Origin: Streptomyces sp. H27-C3
GTDB taxonomy: Bacteria > Actinomycetota > Actinomycetes > Streptomycetales > Streptomycetaceae
Length of the DNA stretch: 64,000 bases
Assembly (NCBI RefSeq): GCF_030063415.1
Contig: NZ_JASITA010000009.1
Location: 88,958 to 152,957, forward strand
Reading direction: 5' to 3'
Both the position numbers and the translations under genes were made by a program. How positions within the stretch are numbered: position 1 is the first letter of the stretch; each line of letters begins with the position of its first letter. Shown one piece after another: positions 16,656 through 26,113 of the stretch. The notes beneath the pieces are model-generated. The model searched no databases, was not told the DNA's origin, and saw only the letters and a list, made by a program, of their open reading frames with translations.

Positions 16656-18098
16656 ATGCCGTCAGGCTGGTTGTATCCGGGCATGCCTGGGATACGAGCG
16701 GTCGCGGTCGGGGTGTGCTGTGGTGCGATGCTGGCGGCCGGAGGGCCGGGCCCCGCGGCGCACGCACAAGGCGGTCGGGGTGACGGCGGTGAGATCCCGC
16801 GGCTCACCGACGACCGCGGGCGCGTCCTCACCCTGCGCGGCTGGAACGTGGAGGACAAGACCAACCGGGGCGACGCGGCGCTGTCGGCCATCACCGAGAA
16901 GCACTTCCGTGACATGCGGGGCAAGGGCTTCAACTTCGCCCGCCTGCTGGTCTTCTGGGACGACCTGGAGCCGCGCCGCGGGCACTACGACACGCGCTAT
17001 CTGCGCAAGATCGAGCGGATCCTGGACTGGGCGCGCACGTACGACATCCAGGTGCTGCTCGACGCGCACCAGGATGTCTTCGGCCCCGCGTTCGGCCACC
17101 GCGGCATCCCCGAATGGGCGACCCGCACCGACGGGTTGCCCTTCACGCCGAACCCCGACGACTGGTTCTCCGAGTACTTCCAGCCCGCTGTGCAGCGCGC
17201 CTTCACCCACCTCTACGAGGACCAGGACCTGCGGCGCGCCCAGGCGAAGATGTGGCGGACATTGGCCGACCGCTTCTCCGGCCATCCGGCCGTTCTCGGC
17301 TACGACTTGATCAATGAACCCATGGGCGAGCTGAGGGAGGGCGAGGATCTGCCGACGGCCGCCCGGCGCATCGAGCGCGATCAGATCACCCCGATGCACA
17401 ACCGCCTCGCGGACGCGGTCCGCGCCGTCGACCGTGACAACTGGGTCTTCGTCGAGCCGACGCCGATCGTCGGTGAGGGCGTGCCGACCGGGCTCGGGAA
17501 GATCAAGGACCCGAAGGTCGTCTACGCCCCGCACTTCTACAACACCGCGATGGAGGCGGGCGCCGACTACGACCCTTCGGCGGGCTGGATCGAGTCCTAC
17601 GAGGCCGCTGTCACCGCGTATCCGAAGGAGCATCGCGTCCCGGTCGTGGTGGGGGAGTGGGGCCCGCTCAACAACGCCCTGCCCGCCATGGGCCGCTTCT
17701 ACCGCGACGCGCTCGCCTCGCTGAACCGCTACAGCTCGGGCTGGGCGGGCTATGTGTGGTGCTACGGAGGCGGCTACTGCGCGGTCGACGGCGCCGGCGA
17801 CTTCCGTACGAACAAGGAGCAGACGGCCTCCCCGTACGCGGCGGCGGTCGCGGGCGCGGTGCGCACGGACACGTACGACCCGGCTTCGGGGGAGTACCGC
17901 CTGGTGTACGACGCGGGGCGCCGGGGGTCGCGCACGACCGAGGTGTCCCTGCCGCCGAGCGCGCACGGCTGGCGGATCACGGTCGACGGCCGGGCGTGGG
18001 CGTCGGTGCGCAGGGTGACGGCCGGGGAGAGCGCGGTCGTCCGGGTGAGGGCCAGGCCGGGGGCTCTGGTCGGGGTGCGGGTGTCGGTGAACCGTTGA
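16656..18098 (+). CDS. Secreted glycoside hydrolase family 5 (endoglycosylceramidase-like)
   Basis: 480 aa (471 if it starts at 16683). A signal peptide precedes the GH5 barrel (RAVAVGVCCGAMLAAGG, ending near AHA). The acid/base is the Glu of YDLINEPMG and the nucleophile the Glu of VVVGEWGPL. LTLRGWNVEDKTNRGD and FARLLVFWDDLEPRRG are typical of the endoglycoceramidase branch, which cuts glycan from glycolipids. A C-terminal beta domain (about residues 390-480) follows. The two possible starts cannot be told apart by ribosome site. Confidence 0.9.
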   Translation: MPSGWLYPGMPGIRAVAVGVCCGAMLAAGGPGPAAHAQGGRGDGGEIPRLTDDRGRVLTLRGWNVEDKTNRGDAALSAITEKHFRDMRGKGFNFARLLVFWDDLEPRRGHYDTRYLRKIERILDWARTYDIQVLLDAHQDVFGPAFGHRGIPEWATRTDGLPFTPNPDDWFSEYFQPAVQRAFTHLYEDQDLRRAQAKMWRTLADRFSGHPAVLGYDLINEPMGELREGEDLPTAARRIERDQITPMHNRLADAVRAVDRDNWVFVEPTPIVGEGVPTGLGKIKDPKVVYAPHFYNTAMEAGADYDPSAGWIESYEAAVTAYPKEHRVPVVVGEWGPLNNALPAMGRFYRDALASLNRYSSGWAGYVWCYGGGYCAVDGAGDFRTNKEQTASPYAAAVAGAVRTDTYDPASGEYRLVYDAGRRGSRTTEVSLPPSAHGWRITVDGRAWASVRRVTAGESAVVRVRARPGALVGVRVSVNR

Positions 18099-18125
18099 TG
18101 TCAACCAGGGGTGACGGGTTCGATC

Positions 18126-18145
18126 TGTCAACGTAAATTGACAGT
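18126..18145. promoter_or_regulatory. Inverted repeat in front of the Clp-N gene
   Basis: CTGTCAacgtaaatTGACAG ends one base before the ATG at 18147, with half sites CTGTCA/TGACAG and an AT-rich spacer. It probably overlaps the promoter of a leaderless or nearly leaderless message and would block transcription when bound. No ribosome site is visible before the ATG, which agrees with leaderless translation. Confidence 0.6.
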
Positions 18146-18146
18146 T

Positions 18147-18437
18147 ATGACCGAGGAGACGCACGGCGCCGGAGCGATGCTGGGCGGGGGAAGGTCGAGG
18201 CGCCGGTGGACGGGACACCGGCCGTTCGGGCGCGCCGCGAAGGGCGCCCTGGAGAAGTCGCTCAGGGTCGCGCTGGGGCGCGGCGACCGGTTCATCGGCG
18301 ACGAGCGTCTGCTGCTGGCGCTGACCACGCAGCCGGGGGTGGTAGCGGACGTACTGGCGGAGTACGGAGTGACGTACGCGAGCGCGGAACAGGCGCTGTT
18401 CGGAACGGGCGGGGAGGGCGTGGCGAAGGCCGGGTGA
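18147..18437 (+). CDS. Short Clp N-terminal-domain protein
   Basis: 96 aa. The middle (AAKGALEKSLRVALGRGDRF then IGDERLLLALTTQPG) is one helical repeat of the Clp N-terminal domain, the substrate/adaptor-binding module of ClpA/ClpC, without any ATPase. Usual Streptomyces relatives have two repeats; here only one is evident, so the gene may be a reduced form. The tail is Gly-rich. The start has no Shine-Dalgarno but a palindromic operator lies right before it. Role unknown; perhaps an adaptor. Confidence 0.65.
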   Translation: MTEETHGAGAMLGGGRSRRRWTGHRPFGRAAKGALEKSLRVALGRGDRFIGDERLLLALTTQPGVVADVLAEYGVTYASAEQALFGTGGEGVAKAG

Positions 18438-18490
18438 AGTCGCGCCGGGGCTCCGGTGTGGGCGAGGGCGGGATTCGGGGGCGGTGCCGC

Positions 18491-18582
18491 GTCGGGGCGT
18501 CTCCTCGGGTGTCGAACCTTCGGGCAGCGCCGCGTGAGGTTCGCGGCGGTTGCGTTCGACACCCTGCGGGGAGCGCCCCGAC
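18491..18582. terminator. Long imperfect inverted repeat between convergent genes
   Basis: The left arm 18491-18517 (GTCGGGGCG...GGGTGTCGAAC) pairs with 18554-18582 (GTTCGACACCC...CGCCCCGAC). The inner 11 bp and outer 9 bp are perfect; a few mismatches lie between. It sits between the Clp-N gene and the end of the padR gene and may stop transcription from both sides. The 18438-18708 gap has no gene. Confidence 0.6.
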
Positions 18583-18708
18583 ACGGCCCCACCCGGCACC
18601 GGGGGAAGTCGCCCCGGTGCTCCGGGGGTGCGGAGCTGGTCTGTCCGGTGGAGGCATGGACGCCGGCCCGGCGCACTCAGTGCTCCGAGCCGGCCTTCTC
18701 GCCCACCG

Positions 18709-19761
18709 TCAGCCCTTCGGCCTCCGCAGGATCGCGCCGATGCGGGCCGCCGCCGTCGAGAGGTGGCGGCGGGTCTCGCGCAGCTGGTCCTCGTCGACGC
18801 CCCGGTCGCGCGCCGCGTCGCGGATGTCGTCGCGGAAGCGGTCGAGCAGCCGGTCCAAGTCACGGGCCGGGTCGCCGGACGCGTCCTCGTGCGCCCAGTC
18901 CGGCTCGGGCGGCTCGGGAACGGCGTCCTTGATGTCCGCCGCGCCCGCAGCCTCCGCCGTGTCCGCCGTGTACGTGCGCTCCGTCTTCGCCTCGGCCCCG
19001 GCTGGGGGCTCGCTCTCGGGCCGGGGGCGGCCGAAGAAGCCGAACTCCTTGGTGATCTCGGCCAGTCCCTCCCGTACCCCCGTGGGCCAGTCGCCCCGCG
19101 CGAAGTGGTCCTGGACCTGGTCCTGCACCTGCTGCGCGATGCGCTGCATCTGCTCACGCGCCTTGTCCTGCGCCTCCTTGGCCTGGCGGCGGGCCTGCTG
19201 TGCGTCCTCGCGGGCGCGGCGGCTCTCGTCCTTGGCGCGGCGCGCCTGCTCCTTCCACTCCTGCTTGGCCTTGCGCAGCTCCTCCTTCGCCAGCTGCCAG
19301 GCCTCCTTGTCGCCGAAGGCGTTCTCCCAGCCGCCCGTCGGGGGCTCGGTGTCCTTCTGGCCGTTCGATGTGTGCCGGGTCTCGGTCGCCGCGGCCCGCA
19401 TCTCGCGGCGCAGGTTGCCCGCCGCGCCCCGTACGTCGTCCCGGATCTCGGAGGCCAGCTCGGAGACCGAATCGCGGATCTCCAGCTCCAGGTCGGCCAG
19501 TTCGCCGCCGCGCCCTGCCAGCTCGGCACGGCCCGCGTCCGTGATCGAGTAGACCTTGCGGCCTCCCTCTGTGGCGTGGGTGACCAGGCCCTCCGCCTCC
19601 AGCTTGGCGAGGCGCGGATAGACGGTGCCGGCGCTGGGCGCGTACAGCCCCTCGAAGCGCTCCTCAAGCAGCCGGATCACTTCGTAGCCGTGGCGCGGTG
19701 CCTCGTCGAGCAACTTGAGGAGGTACAGGCGCAGACGGCCGTGGGCGAAGACGGGAGGCAT
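18709..19761 (-). CDS. PadR-family regulator with long coiled-coil C-terminus
   Basis: 350 aa. Residues 1-90 are a PadR winged helix (LYLLKLLDEAPRHGYEVIRL, then SAGTVYPRLAKLEAEGLV). Normal PadR proteins are ~110-190 aa; here about 130 residues of strongly charged, helical sequence follow (EELRKAKQEWKEQARRAKDE and similar), then an acidic part and a short basic end. The ATG at 19761 was chosen where the HTH begins. It lies 1 bp after the DUF4097 gene in the same operon, which starts at a perfect-looking PadR-type operator, suggesting autoregulation. Confidence 0.88.
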   Translation of the reverse strand: MPPVFAHGRLRLYLLKLLDEAPRHGYEVIRLLEERFEGLYAPSAGTVYPRLAKLEAEGLVTHATEGGRKVYSITDAGRAELAGRGGELADLELEIRDSVSELASEIRDDVRGAAGNLRREMRAAATETRHTSNGQKDTEPPTGGWENAFGDKEAWQLAKEELRKAKQEWKEQARRAKDESRRAREDAQQARRQAKEAQDKAREQMQRIAQQVQDQVQDHFARGDWPTGVREGLAEITKEFGFFGRPRPESEPPAGAEAKTERTYTADTAEAAGAADIKDAVPEPPEPDWAHEDASGDPARDLDRLLDRFRDDIRDAARDRGVDEDQLRETRRHLSTAAARIGAILRRPKG

Positions 19762-19762
19762 G

Positions 19763-20632
19763 TCAGAGCACCTTCTTGTCGGCGGGGGGTGCGGCGTGCG
19801 CGTCGAAGGGCTCTTTCTCCGTCGGCGGGCGGCGCAGCAGCGCGATGGATCCCGATACGGTCGCCGCCCTGATCTTGCCGTTGCCGTCACCGAGTGTGCC
19901 GGTGATCTTCTTGGTGCCCCATTGACCGCTGACCCGCAGGTCGTCGAAGGCGTTGGAGACGCTGCCGCTCGTGGTGTTCGCCTCCACCCGGGTGTCCGCC
20001 GGGCGCGGCAGCCGGATGGCGACCTCGCCGGAGACGGTGGTGAGGCTGATGTCGGTGGGCCGGCCCGAGGAGTCGAGGTCGATGACCATGTCGCCGCTGA
20101 CCGAGTCGGCCTGTACGGACGCACCGGCGCCCTCGATCACGGTCAGGTCGCCGGAGACCGACTTGAAGTGGAGGTCGCCGGTGACGCCCTGGGTCTCCAC
20201 GTTGCCCGAGACCGTGTGGGCATGGACGGCGCCGGACAGGCCGACCAGGGTCGTGTCACCGGTGACGCCGCGCACGTCCGTGCGCCCGCTGATCCCGGAG
20301 ACGACCGCGCCCGCGCCGACCACACCCACCTCGACCGAGGCGCCGACGGGGACGGTGAGGGAGACGACCGCGTTGCGGCTCCAGCTCTTGCGGTCCAGCC
20401 ACTTCAGGAGGTTCTGCCAGGGCAGGTCCTCGTACGCGACGGTGAGGGTGCCGTCCTGTCGGGTCACGATCAGGGGCGGGCCGTCGATCTCGGAGACCTC
20501 CAGGCGGGCCGGGCCCTCGTCGGACCCGACGACGTTCACCGTGCCGTTGACGATGCGGACATTGAGCGCCGTCACCGTGCCCTCGAAGGTGAACTTCTCA
20601 GGCTCGGCGACTGCCCGCGTCTGATCTGTCAT
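19763..20632 (-). CDS. DUF4097 beta-helix-like protein
   Basis: 289 aa of DUF4097 (adhesin-like beta-solenoid). Short repeats such as VSGDLTVIEGAGASVQADSV and VSGDMVIDLDSSGRPTDISL run through the middle, each with the GD/GN turn. No signal peptide or membrane helix, so probably cytoplasmic. The start at 20632 (MTDQTRAVAEPEK) has GAGGAGG upstream. It is the first gene of an operon with padR. DUF4097 proteins often accompany PadR regulators in Streptomyces; the function is not known. Confidence 0.85.
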   Translation of the reverse strand: MTDQTRAVAEPEKFTFEGTVTALNVRIVNGTVNVVGSDEGPARLEVSEIDGPPLIVTRQDGTLTVAYEDLPWQNLLKWLDRKSWSRNAVVSLTVPVGASVEVGVVGAGAVVSGISGRTDVRGVTGDTTLVGLSGAVHAHTVSGNVETQGVTGDLHFKSVSGDLTVIEGAGASVQADSVSGDMVIDLDSSGRPTDISLTTVSGEVAIRLPRPADTRVEANTTSGSVSNAFDDLRVSGQWGTKKITGTLGDGNGKIRAATVSGSIALLRRPPTEKEPFDAHAAPPADKKVL

Positions 20633-20664
20633 GGTGCTGACCTCCTCGGTCGGCTCGACGCAAC

Positions 20665-20692
20665 ATATCGCGTCTCTTGGGAGACACGATAT
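20665..20692. promoter_or_regulatory. PadR-type operator upstream of DUF4097-padR
   Basis: ATATCGCGTCTC (20665-20676), spacer TTGG, GAGACACGATAT (20681-20692): the arms match at 11 of 12 positions. It lies 33 bp upstream of the DUF4097 start and in an AT-rich pocket, so it should overlap the operon promoter. The downstream PadR protein is the obvious candidate ligand. Confidence 0.75.
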
Positions 20693-20789
20693 ATCGCGGA
20701 CCGCCGAAGTCAAGGCGGTAAAGGCGGCTCGGGGGCGAGTGGCCCACTCATACCCTCCCAAGAACGACAAAGTGCCCTAGCGTAAGGGT

Positions 20790-21620
20790 ATGAACGCGAC
20801 ACCCGGAACCGGAACCGTGGGAGCGCTGCTGCTGTGCGGGGCCGACCCCGATGCGGTGCGCCCCGCCGCGCACCTGCTGCGCGAACGGCTGCTGCTGGCC
20901 CCGGCGGGCGCGGAGCACGGCCGGTGGAGCGTGCTGGTGCCGGAGGGCAAGCCCTGGCTGGACGGCGGCGAACCGGTCGACGCGGTCGTCGCGGGCTGGG
21001 CCGCCGCGCTGGCCGTCGGCGTCACCTGGCCGGTCCTCGGCCTGTGGTGGGACGCCGACCGGGCCGGCTTCACGCTCGCCTCGGGCTTCCGGCGGCCGGT
21101 CGGCTACGTATGGCTCGCGGACGGCACCCCGCTCGGCGAGGACGAGGCGATGCGGACCTTCGCGGCCCGGCTCGGGCTCGACCCCGTACTCGACGTACAG
21201 GCGCTGGAGCCGCTCACGCTTCCCGATCCCGACGCCGACGGCCGGGCCCGCCTGCTGGGTCTGCTCGCGGTGCTGGTCGGCTCGGGCCTGCACCTGCCGC
21301 CCGGCCTCACCCCCGGCGAGCCCGCCGACCGGCTGCGCGAGGCGGTCCGGGTGCGGGCCGGCACGGAGACGGTGGAGTGGTCGGGCTGGCGCGACGCGGT
21401 CCGCGCGGAACTCGACGTGGTCGACGCCGGCCCACTGGGCCCCTGGCTCCGAGGCCCGAAGGCCCGCCTGCTCGGCGCGGCCCAACTGGCGGCAGGCGTA
21501 CCGCTGACGCTGTGGGGCCTGCGGCGACGCGGCGGGGGCTGGGTGGTCGCGGGGACGGTACTGGTGGTCCACGGGGCCCTGGGGCTGCTCTACGACCGGG
21601 TGCGCGGGCGGCGGCAGTAG
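20790..21620 (+). CDS. Conserved hypothetical protein of unknown function
   Basis: 276 aa. A hydrophobic patch near residue 65 (VVAGWAAALAVGVTWPVLGLWWDADRAG starts it) and a C-terminal membrane helix (GWVVAGTVLVVHGALGLLYD) followed by basic RVRGRRQ suggest a membrane-anchored protein with most of its mass in the cytoplasm. No known domain is recognised. It is divergent from the DUF4097 operon (157 bp gap that includes the operator) and has no strong ribosome site. Confidence 0.7.
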   Translation: MNATPGTGTVGALLLCGADPDAVRPAAHLLRERLLLAPAGAEHGRWSVLVPEGKPWLDGGEPVDAVVAGWAAALAVGVTWPVLGLWWDADRAGFTLASGFRRPVGYVWLADGTPLGEDEAMRTFAARLGLDPVLDVQALEPLTLPDPDADGRARLLGLLAVLVGSGLHLPPGLTPGEPADRLREAVRVRAGTETVEWSGWRDAVRAELDVVDAGPLGPWLRGPKARLLGAAQLAAGVPLTLWGLRRRGGGWVVAGTVLVVHGALGLLYDRVRGRRQ

Positions 21621-21660
21621 CCCCCGCCGCGGCTCCCCGAACCGGCCGGGGCTCCCCGGA

Positions 21661-21846
21661 CTACTCGTCCGCGTCCTCGTCGTCGTCCAGCCGGGCCAGC
21701 CAGGTCGCGAGACGCTCGACCGGGACCTCGAAGTCGGGGTTGAGATCGACGAACGTACGCAGCTGCTCGGTGAGCCACTCGAAGGTGACCTCCTCCTCGC
21801 CGCGTCGCTTGGCCAGCTCCTCGATACCGCGGTCGGTGAAGTACAA
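21661..21846 (-). CDS. Small conserved acidic protein (DUF6104-like)
   Basis: 61 aa, MYFTDRGIEELAKRRGEEEV..., ending in a run of Asp/Glu (DDDEDADE). This small protein is widely conserved in Streptomyces next to the 2-oxoglutarate dehydrogenase gene, from memory. It has a predicted helix-turn-helix-like amphipathic pattern in its first half. Function unknown. The stop is about 40 bp from the end of the converging 276-aa gene. Confidence 0.75.
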   Translation of the reverse strand: MYFTDRGIEELAKRRGEEEVTFEWLTEQLRTFVDLNPDFEVPVERLATWLARLDDDEDADE

Positions 21847-21988
21847 GGGATGCTCCGGTGGGGTGACGTGGGTGTACCCGGCCAGGTTACGACCTCCCCC
21901 GGGTCCCGCCAGGCAGCGGGTGATACCCGGATACGGCCGGGCCCTCCTTCGCGTCCTACGGAAGCGTCCTGGGGACGAACAGCCGTGA

Positions 21989-24900
21989 TCAGGCCTCGAA
22001 GACCTCGTTCATCAGCTGCTGCTGCTCCGCCTGGTGACGCTTCGCCGAACCGACCGCCGGGGACGAGCCGTGCGGGCGCGAGATGCGGCGCAGGCGCTCG
22101 CCGTGCGGGACGTCCGCGCCGACCGCCAGGTCGAGGTGGTCGATCAGGTTGAGCGCGATGAACGGCCACGCACCCTGGTTCGCCGGCTCCTCCTGCGTCC
22201 ACAGGTATTTCTCGGCGTTCGGGTACTTGGCGATCTCCTGCTGGAGCTCCTTGCCCGGCAGCGGGTACAGGCGCTCCAGACGGATGATCGCCGTGTCCGT
22301 GCTGCCGCGCTTCTGGCGCTCGGCCTCCAGGTCGTAGTAGACCTTGCCGGCGCAGAAGACGACCTTGCGGACGGCGGCCGGGTCGACCGACTCGTCGCCG
22401 ATCACCGGGCGGAACCCGCCGTTGATGAACTCTTCCGCCTTTGACGCCGCCGCCTTCAGCCGCAGCATCGACTTCGGGGTGAAGACGATGAGCGGCTTGT
22501 GGTGCGGGTTGTGGACCTGCCAGCGCAGCAGGTGGAAGTAGTTCGACGGCAGAGTCGGCATGGCGACCGTCATGTTGTTCTGCGCGCACATCTGGAGGAA
22601 GCGCTCGGGGCGCGCGGACGAGTGGTCCGGGCCCTGGCCCTCGTGGCCGTGCGGCAGGAGCAGCGTGACGCCGGAGGTCTGGCCCCACTTCTGCTCGGCC
22701 GAGGAGATGAACTCGTCGACGACGGTCTGCGCGCCGTTGACGAAGTCACCGAACTGGGCCTCCCACATGACCAGTGACTCGGGCCGGGCGAGCGAGTAGC
22801 CGTACTCGAAGCCCATGCACGCGTATTCGGAGAGCAGCGAGTCGTAGACGTTGTAGCGGGCCTGCTCCTCCGAGAGGTAGAGCAGCGGGGTGTAGTCCTC
22901 GCCGGTCTCCTGGTCGACGAGCACCGCGTGGCGCTGACCGAAGGTGCCGCGGCGGGTGTCCTGGCCCGACAGGCGGACCGGCACCCCCTCCATCAGCAGT
23001 GAGCCGATGGCGAGGGTCTCGCCCATGCCCCAGTCGATCGTGCCGTCCTCCACCGAGGCGGCGCGGCGCTGCATCTGCGGCATCAGGCGCGGGTGCACCT
23101 TGACCCGGTCGGGGATGTTGACCTGGGACTCGGCGATCCGCTTGACGACCTCCTGCGAGATCGCGGTGGTGACGTGCACCGGGAACTCGGCCTGGGCGTC
23201 CGGGACCGGCGCGGCGGCGGGCTGCGAAGTGGCCTCGCGGACCTCCGCGAAGACCTTCTCCAGCTGACCCTGGAAGTCCTGGAGCGCCTGCTCCGCCTCT
23301 TCCAGCGTGATGTCGCCGCGACCGATGAGGGACTCGGTGTAGAGCTTGCGCACCGAGCGCTTCTTGTCGATCAGGGTGTACATCTGCGGGTTGGTGAACT
23401 GCGGGTTGTCGCCCTCGTTGTGACCGCGGCGGCGGTAGCAGATGAGGTCGATCACGACGTCCTTGTTGAACACCTGGCGGAACTCGAAGGCCAGCCGCGC
23501 GACGCGCACCACGGCCTCCGGGTCGTCGCCGTTCACGTGGAAGATCGGCGCCTCGATCATGCGGGCCACGTCGGTCGCGTACATCGAGGAACGTGATGCC
23601 TCGGGGGCGGCGGTGAAGCCGACCTGGTTGTTGATGACGACGTGCACCGTGCCGCCGGTCCGGTAGCCGCGCAGCTGCGACATGTTGAGCGTCTCGGCCA
23701 CGACGCCCTGGCCCGCGAAGGCCGCGTCGCCGTGCAGGGCGATGGGCAGGACCGTGAAGTCCGTACCGCCCTTGTTGATGACGTCCTGCTTGGCGCGGGC
23801 GACACCCTCCAGGACCGGGTCGACGGCCTCCAGGTGCGAGGGGTTGGCGACCAGCGAGACCTTGATCTGCTCACCGTCGAGACCCGTGAAGGTGCCCTCG
23901 GCGCCCAGGTGGTACTTCACGTCACCGGAGCCGTGCATCGACTTCGGGTCGAGGTTGCCCTCGAACTCCCGGAAAATCTGCGCGTACGACTTGCCGACGA
24001 TGTTGGCGAGGATGTTCAGCCGGCCGCGGTGGGCCATGCCGATGACGACCTCGTCCAGACGCGACTCGGCGGCCGAGTCGATCACGGCGTCAAGCAGCGG
24101 GACGACGGACTCGCCGCCCTCCAGGGAGAACCGCTTCTGGCCGACGTACTTCGTCTGCAGGAAGGTCTCGAACGCCTCCGCGGCGTTCAGCCTGCGCAGG
24201 ATGCGCAGCTGCTCCTCGCGCTCGGGCTTGGTGCCCTGGCGCTCGACGCGGTCCTGGATCCACTGGCGCTGCTTCGGGTCCTGGATGTGCATGAACTCGA
24301 TGCCCGTCGTGCGGCAGTACGAGTCGCGCAGGACGCCGAGGATGTCGCGCAGCTTCATCATCGACTTGCCGCCGAAACCGCCGACGGCGAACTCGCGCTC
24401 CAGGTCCCACAGCGTGAGCCCGTGCACATTGATGTCGAGGTCGGGGTGCTTGCGCTGGCGGTACTCCAGCGGGTCGGTGTCGGCCATGACGTGGCCGCGG
24501 ACCCGGTAGGAGTGGATCAGTTCGAAGACCCGCGCGGCCTTGGTGACGTCGTCGTCGTGCGAGACGTCGATGTCCTTGAGCCAGCGGACCGGCTCGTAGG
24601 GGATGCGCAGCGACTCGAAGACGTCGTCGTAGAAGCCGCTCTCGCCGAGGAGCATGTTGGCGAGGATCCGCAGGAACTCGCCGGAGGCGGCGCCCTGGAT
24701 GACCCGGTGGTCGTACGTCGAGGTCAGCGTCATGACCTTGGCGATGCCCAGCTTGTTCAGGGTGTCCTGCGACGTGCCCTGGAACTCGGCCGGGTAGTCC
24801 ATCGCGCCGACGCCCAGGATGAGGCCCTGATTGGGCATCAGGCGGGGCACGGAGTGGACGGTGCCGATGCCGCCGGGGTTGGTCAGCGACGCGGTGACGC

Positions 24901-25855
24901 CGGTGAAGTCCTCCATCGTCAGCTTGTTCGCGCGGGCGCGGCGGACGATGTCCTCGTACGCCTGCCAGAACTCGAAGAAGCTGAGCGTCTCGGCCTTCTT
25001 GATGGCCGCGACGACGAGCTGGCGGTCGCCGTTCGGCTTCACCAGGTCGATGGCCAGGCCCAGGTTCACATGCTCGGGCTTGACCAGCGTCGGCTTGCCG
25101 TCCTTCTCCATGAACGACTGGTTCATGGCCGGCATGGCCTTGATGGCCTGCACCATCGCGTACCCGATGAGGTGCGTGAAGGAGACCTTCCCGCCCCGGG
25201 CGCGCTTGAGGTGGTTGTTGATGACGATGCGGTTGTCGAACAGCAGCTTCACCGGGACGGCGCGCACGGACGTGGCCGTGGGCACCTCCAGCGAGGCGTT
25301 CATGTTCTTGGCGACCGCGGCGGCGGGACCGCGCAGCGTGACCAGCTCGGGGCCGGTGGGCGCCTCGGCGGCGGCCTTGTCCGCGACGGGCTTGTCCGCG
25401 GGGACCTTCGCCGCTGGAGCGGTCGCGGCGGGCTTGGCGGCTGCCGGAGCAGCGGCGGCGGGCTTGGCGGGCGCCGGTGTTGCTGCCGCGGGCTTCGCCG
25501 CAGGGGCGGGCGCGGCCGCGGCGGGCGCGGCCGCAGCAGGTGCGGCCGGCGCGGGTGCGGCCGGCGCGGGTGCGGCCGGCGCGGGTGCGGCCTGGGCCGC
25601 GGGGGCCGAGGCGGCGGCCGGGGTGGTGGCCTCGGCCCCGTCGGTGGCAGGCTTCTCCGCCGCGCTGGGGGAGCCTGGCTTGTAGTCGGCGAAGAAGTCC
25701 CACCAGGCGCGGTCGACCGAATTCGGGTCCTGGAGGTACTGCTGATAGATCTCGTCGACGAGCCACTCATTGGGACCGAAGGCAGCGGCAGGGTTCTTTC
25801 CCTGCCCGTTTTGGTCGGTCGAGATGCTCGAGCTACTGGGGGACTGAGACGACAC
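21989..25855 (-). CDS. kgd: Multifunctional 2-oxoglutarate dehydrogenase E1/E2 (Kgd)
   Basis: 1288 aa fused enzyme of the TCA cycle. Residues 1-60 are the E1 N-terminal segment; an Ala/Pro linker follows (about 60-170); then the E2-like succinyltransferase domain ([20 protein letters not shown], catalytic TYDHRVIQG) without a lipoyl domain; then the E1 thiamine diphosphate dehydrogenase ([37 protein letters not shown]). This fusion is specific to actinobacteria, where a separate E2 supplies lipoate. Start chosen at GTG 25855 ([10 protein letters not shown]), as this is where the conserved N-terminus begins; the frame runs upstream to 25948. In mycobacteria the enzyme is inhibited by the FHA protein GarA. 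Confidence 0.96.
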   Translation of the reverse strand: MSSQSPSSSSISTDQNGQGKNPAAAFGPNEWLVDEIYQQYLQDPNSVDRAWWDFFADYKPGSPSAAEKPATDGAEATTPAAASAPAAQAAPAPAAPAPAAPAPAAPAAAAPAAAAPAPAAKPAAATPAPAKPAAAAPAAAKPAATAPAAKVPADKPVADKAAAEAPTGPELVTLRGPAAAVAKNMNASLEVPTATSVRAVPVKLLFDNRIVINNHLKRARGGKVSFTHLIGYAMVQAIKAMPAMNQSFMEKDGKPTLVKPEHVNLGLAIDLVKPNGDRQLVVAAIKKAETLSFFEFWQAYEDIVRRARANKLTMEDFTGVTASLTNPGGIGTVHSVPRLMPNQGLILGVGAMDYPAEFQGTSQDTLNKLGIAKVMTLTSTYDHRVIQGAASGEFLRILANMLLGESGFYDDVFESLRIPYEPVRWLKDIDVSHDDDVTKAARVFELIHSYRVRGHVMADTDPLEYRQRKHPDLDINVHGLTLWDLEREFAVGGFGGKSMMKLRDILGVLRDSYCRTTGIEFMHIQDPKQRQWIQDRVERQGTKPEREEQLRILRRLNAAEAFETFLQTKYVGQKRFSLEGGESVVPLLDAVIDSAAESRLDEVVIGMAHRGRLNILANIVGKSYAQIFREFEGNLDPKSMHGSGDVKYHLGAEGTFTGLDGEQIKVSLVANPSHLEAVDPVLEGVARAKQDVINKGGTDFTVLPIALHGDAAFAGQGVVAETLNMSQLRGYRTGGTVHVVINNQVGFTAAPEASRSSMYATDVARMIEAPIFHVNGDDPEAVVRVARLAFEFRQVFNKDVVIDLICYRRRGHNEGDNPQFTNPQMYTLIDKKRSVRKLYTESLIGRGDITLEEAEQALQDFQGQLEKVFAEVREATSQPAAAPVPDAQAEFPVHVTTAISQEVVKRIAESQVNIPDRVKVHPRLMPQMQRRAASVEDGTIDWGMGETLAIGSLLMEGVPVRLSGQDTRRGTFGQRHAVLVDQETGEDYTPLLYLSEEQARYNVYDSLLSEYACMGFEYGYSLARPESLVMWEAQFGDFVNGAQTVVDEFISSAEQKWGQTSGVTLLLPHGHEGQGPDHSSARPERFLQMCAQNNMTVAMPTLPSNYFHLLRWQVHNPHHKPLIVFTPKSMLRLKAAASKAEEFINGGFRPVIGDESVDPAAVRKVVFCAGKVYYDLEAERQKRGSTDTAIIRLERLYPLPGKELQQEIAKYPNAEKYLWTQEEPANQGAWPFIALNLIDHLDLAVGADVPHGERLRRISRPHGSSPAVGSAKRHQAEQQQLMNEVFEA

Positions 25856-26113
25856 GGCGTGAACCGCCCTCTTCCGCTTCGCAAGGTGATGGACAGCGGA
25901 AATAAAGGCTACGCCTCCCCGGCCGACAGGTGCAGGCCGGGCGGGCATCCGTCGCGTAAGTCACATTGCAGTGCTGGTTTCGGCGCGTGGATTGGCGGGA
26001 AACGAGCATGGTTCCGCTGTGGTCCGGATAGGCCGGACCGTGGCTACGGCCCACTGGGCCGTACCCCCCTGTGGATGACACGCAGAACGTGGCCTTCCGG
26101 TTCGAACCCTACG

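Noticed and set aside
16662..19667. 1001-codon minus-strand frame across GH5, Clp-N and padR
   Set aside because: Shadow of the real genes; extreme Arg/Pro/Ala composition and no motif.
21886..21905. TTACGACCTC, like the start of the MITE-like repeat
   Set aside because: The match stops after 10 bases, and no matching interior or right end follows.
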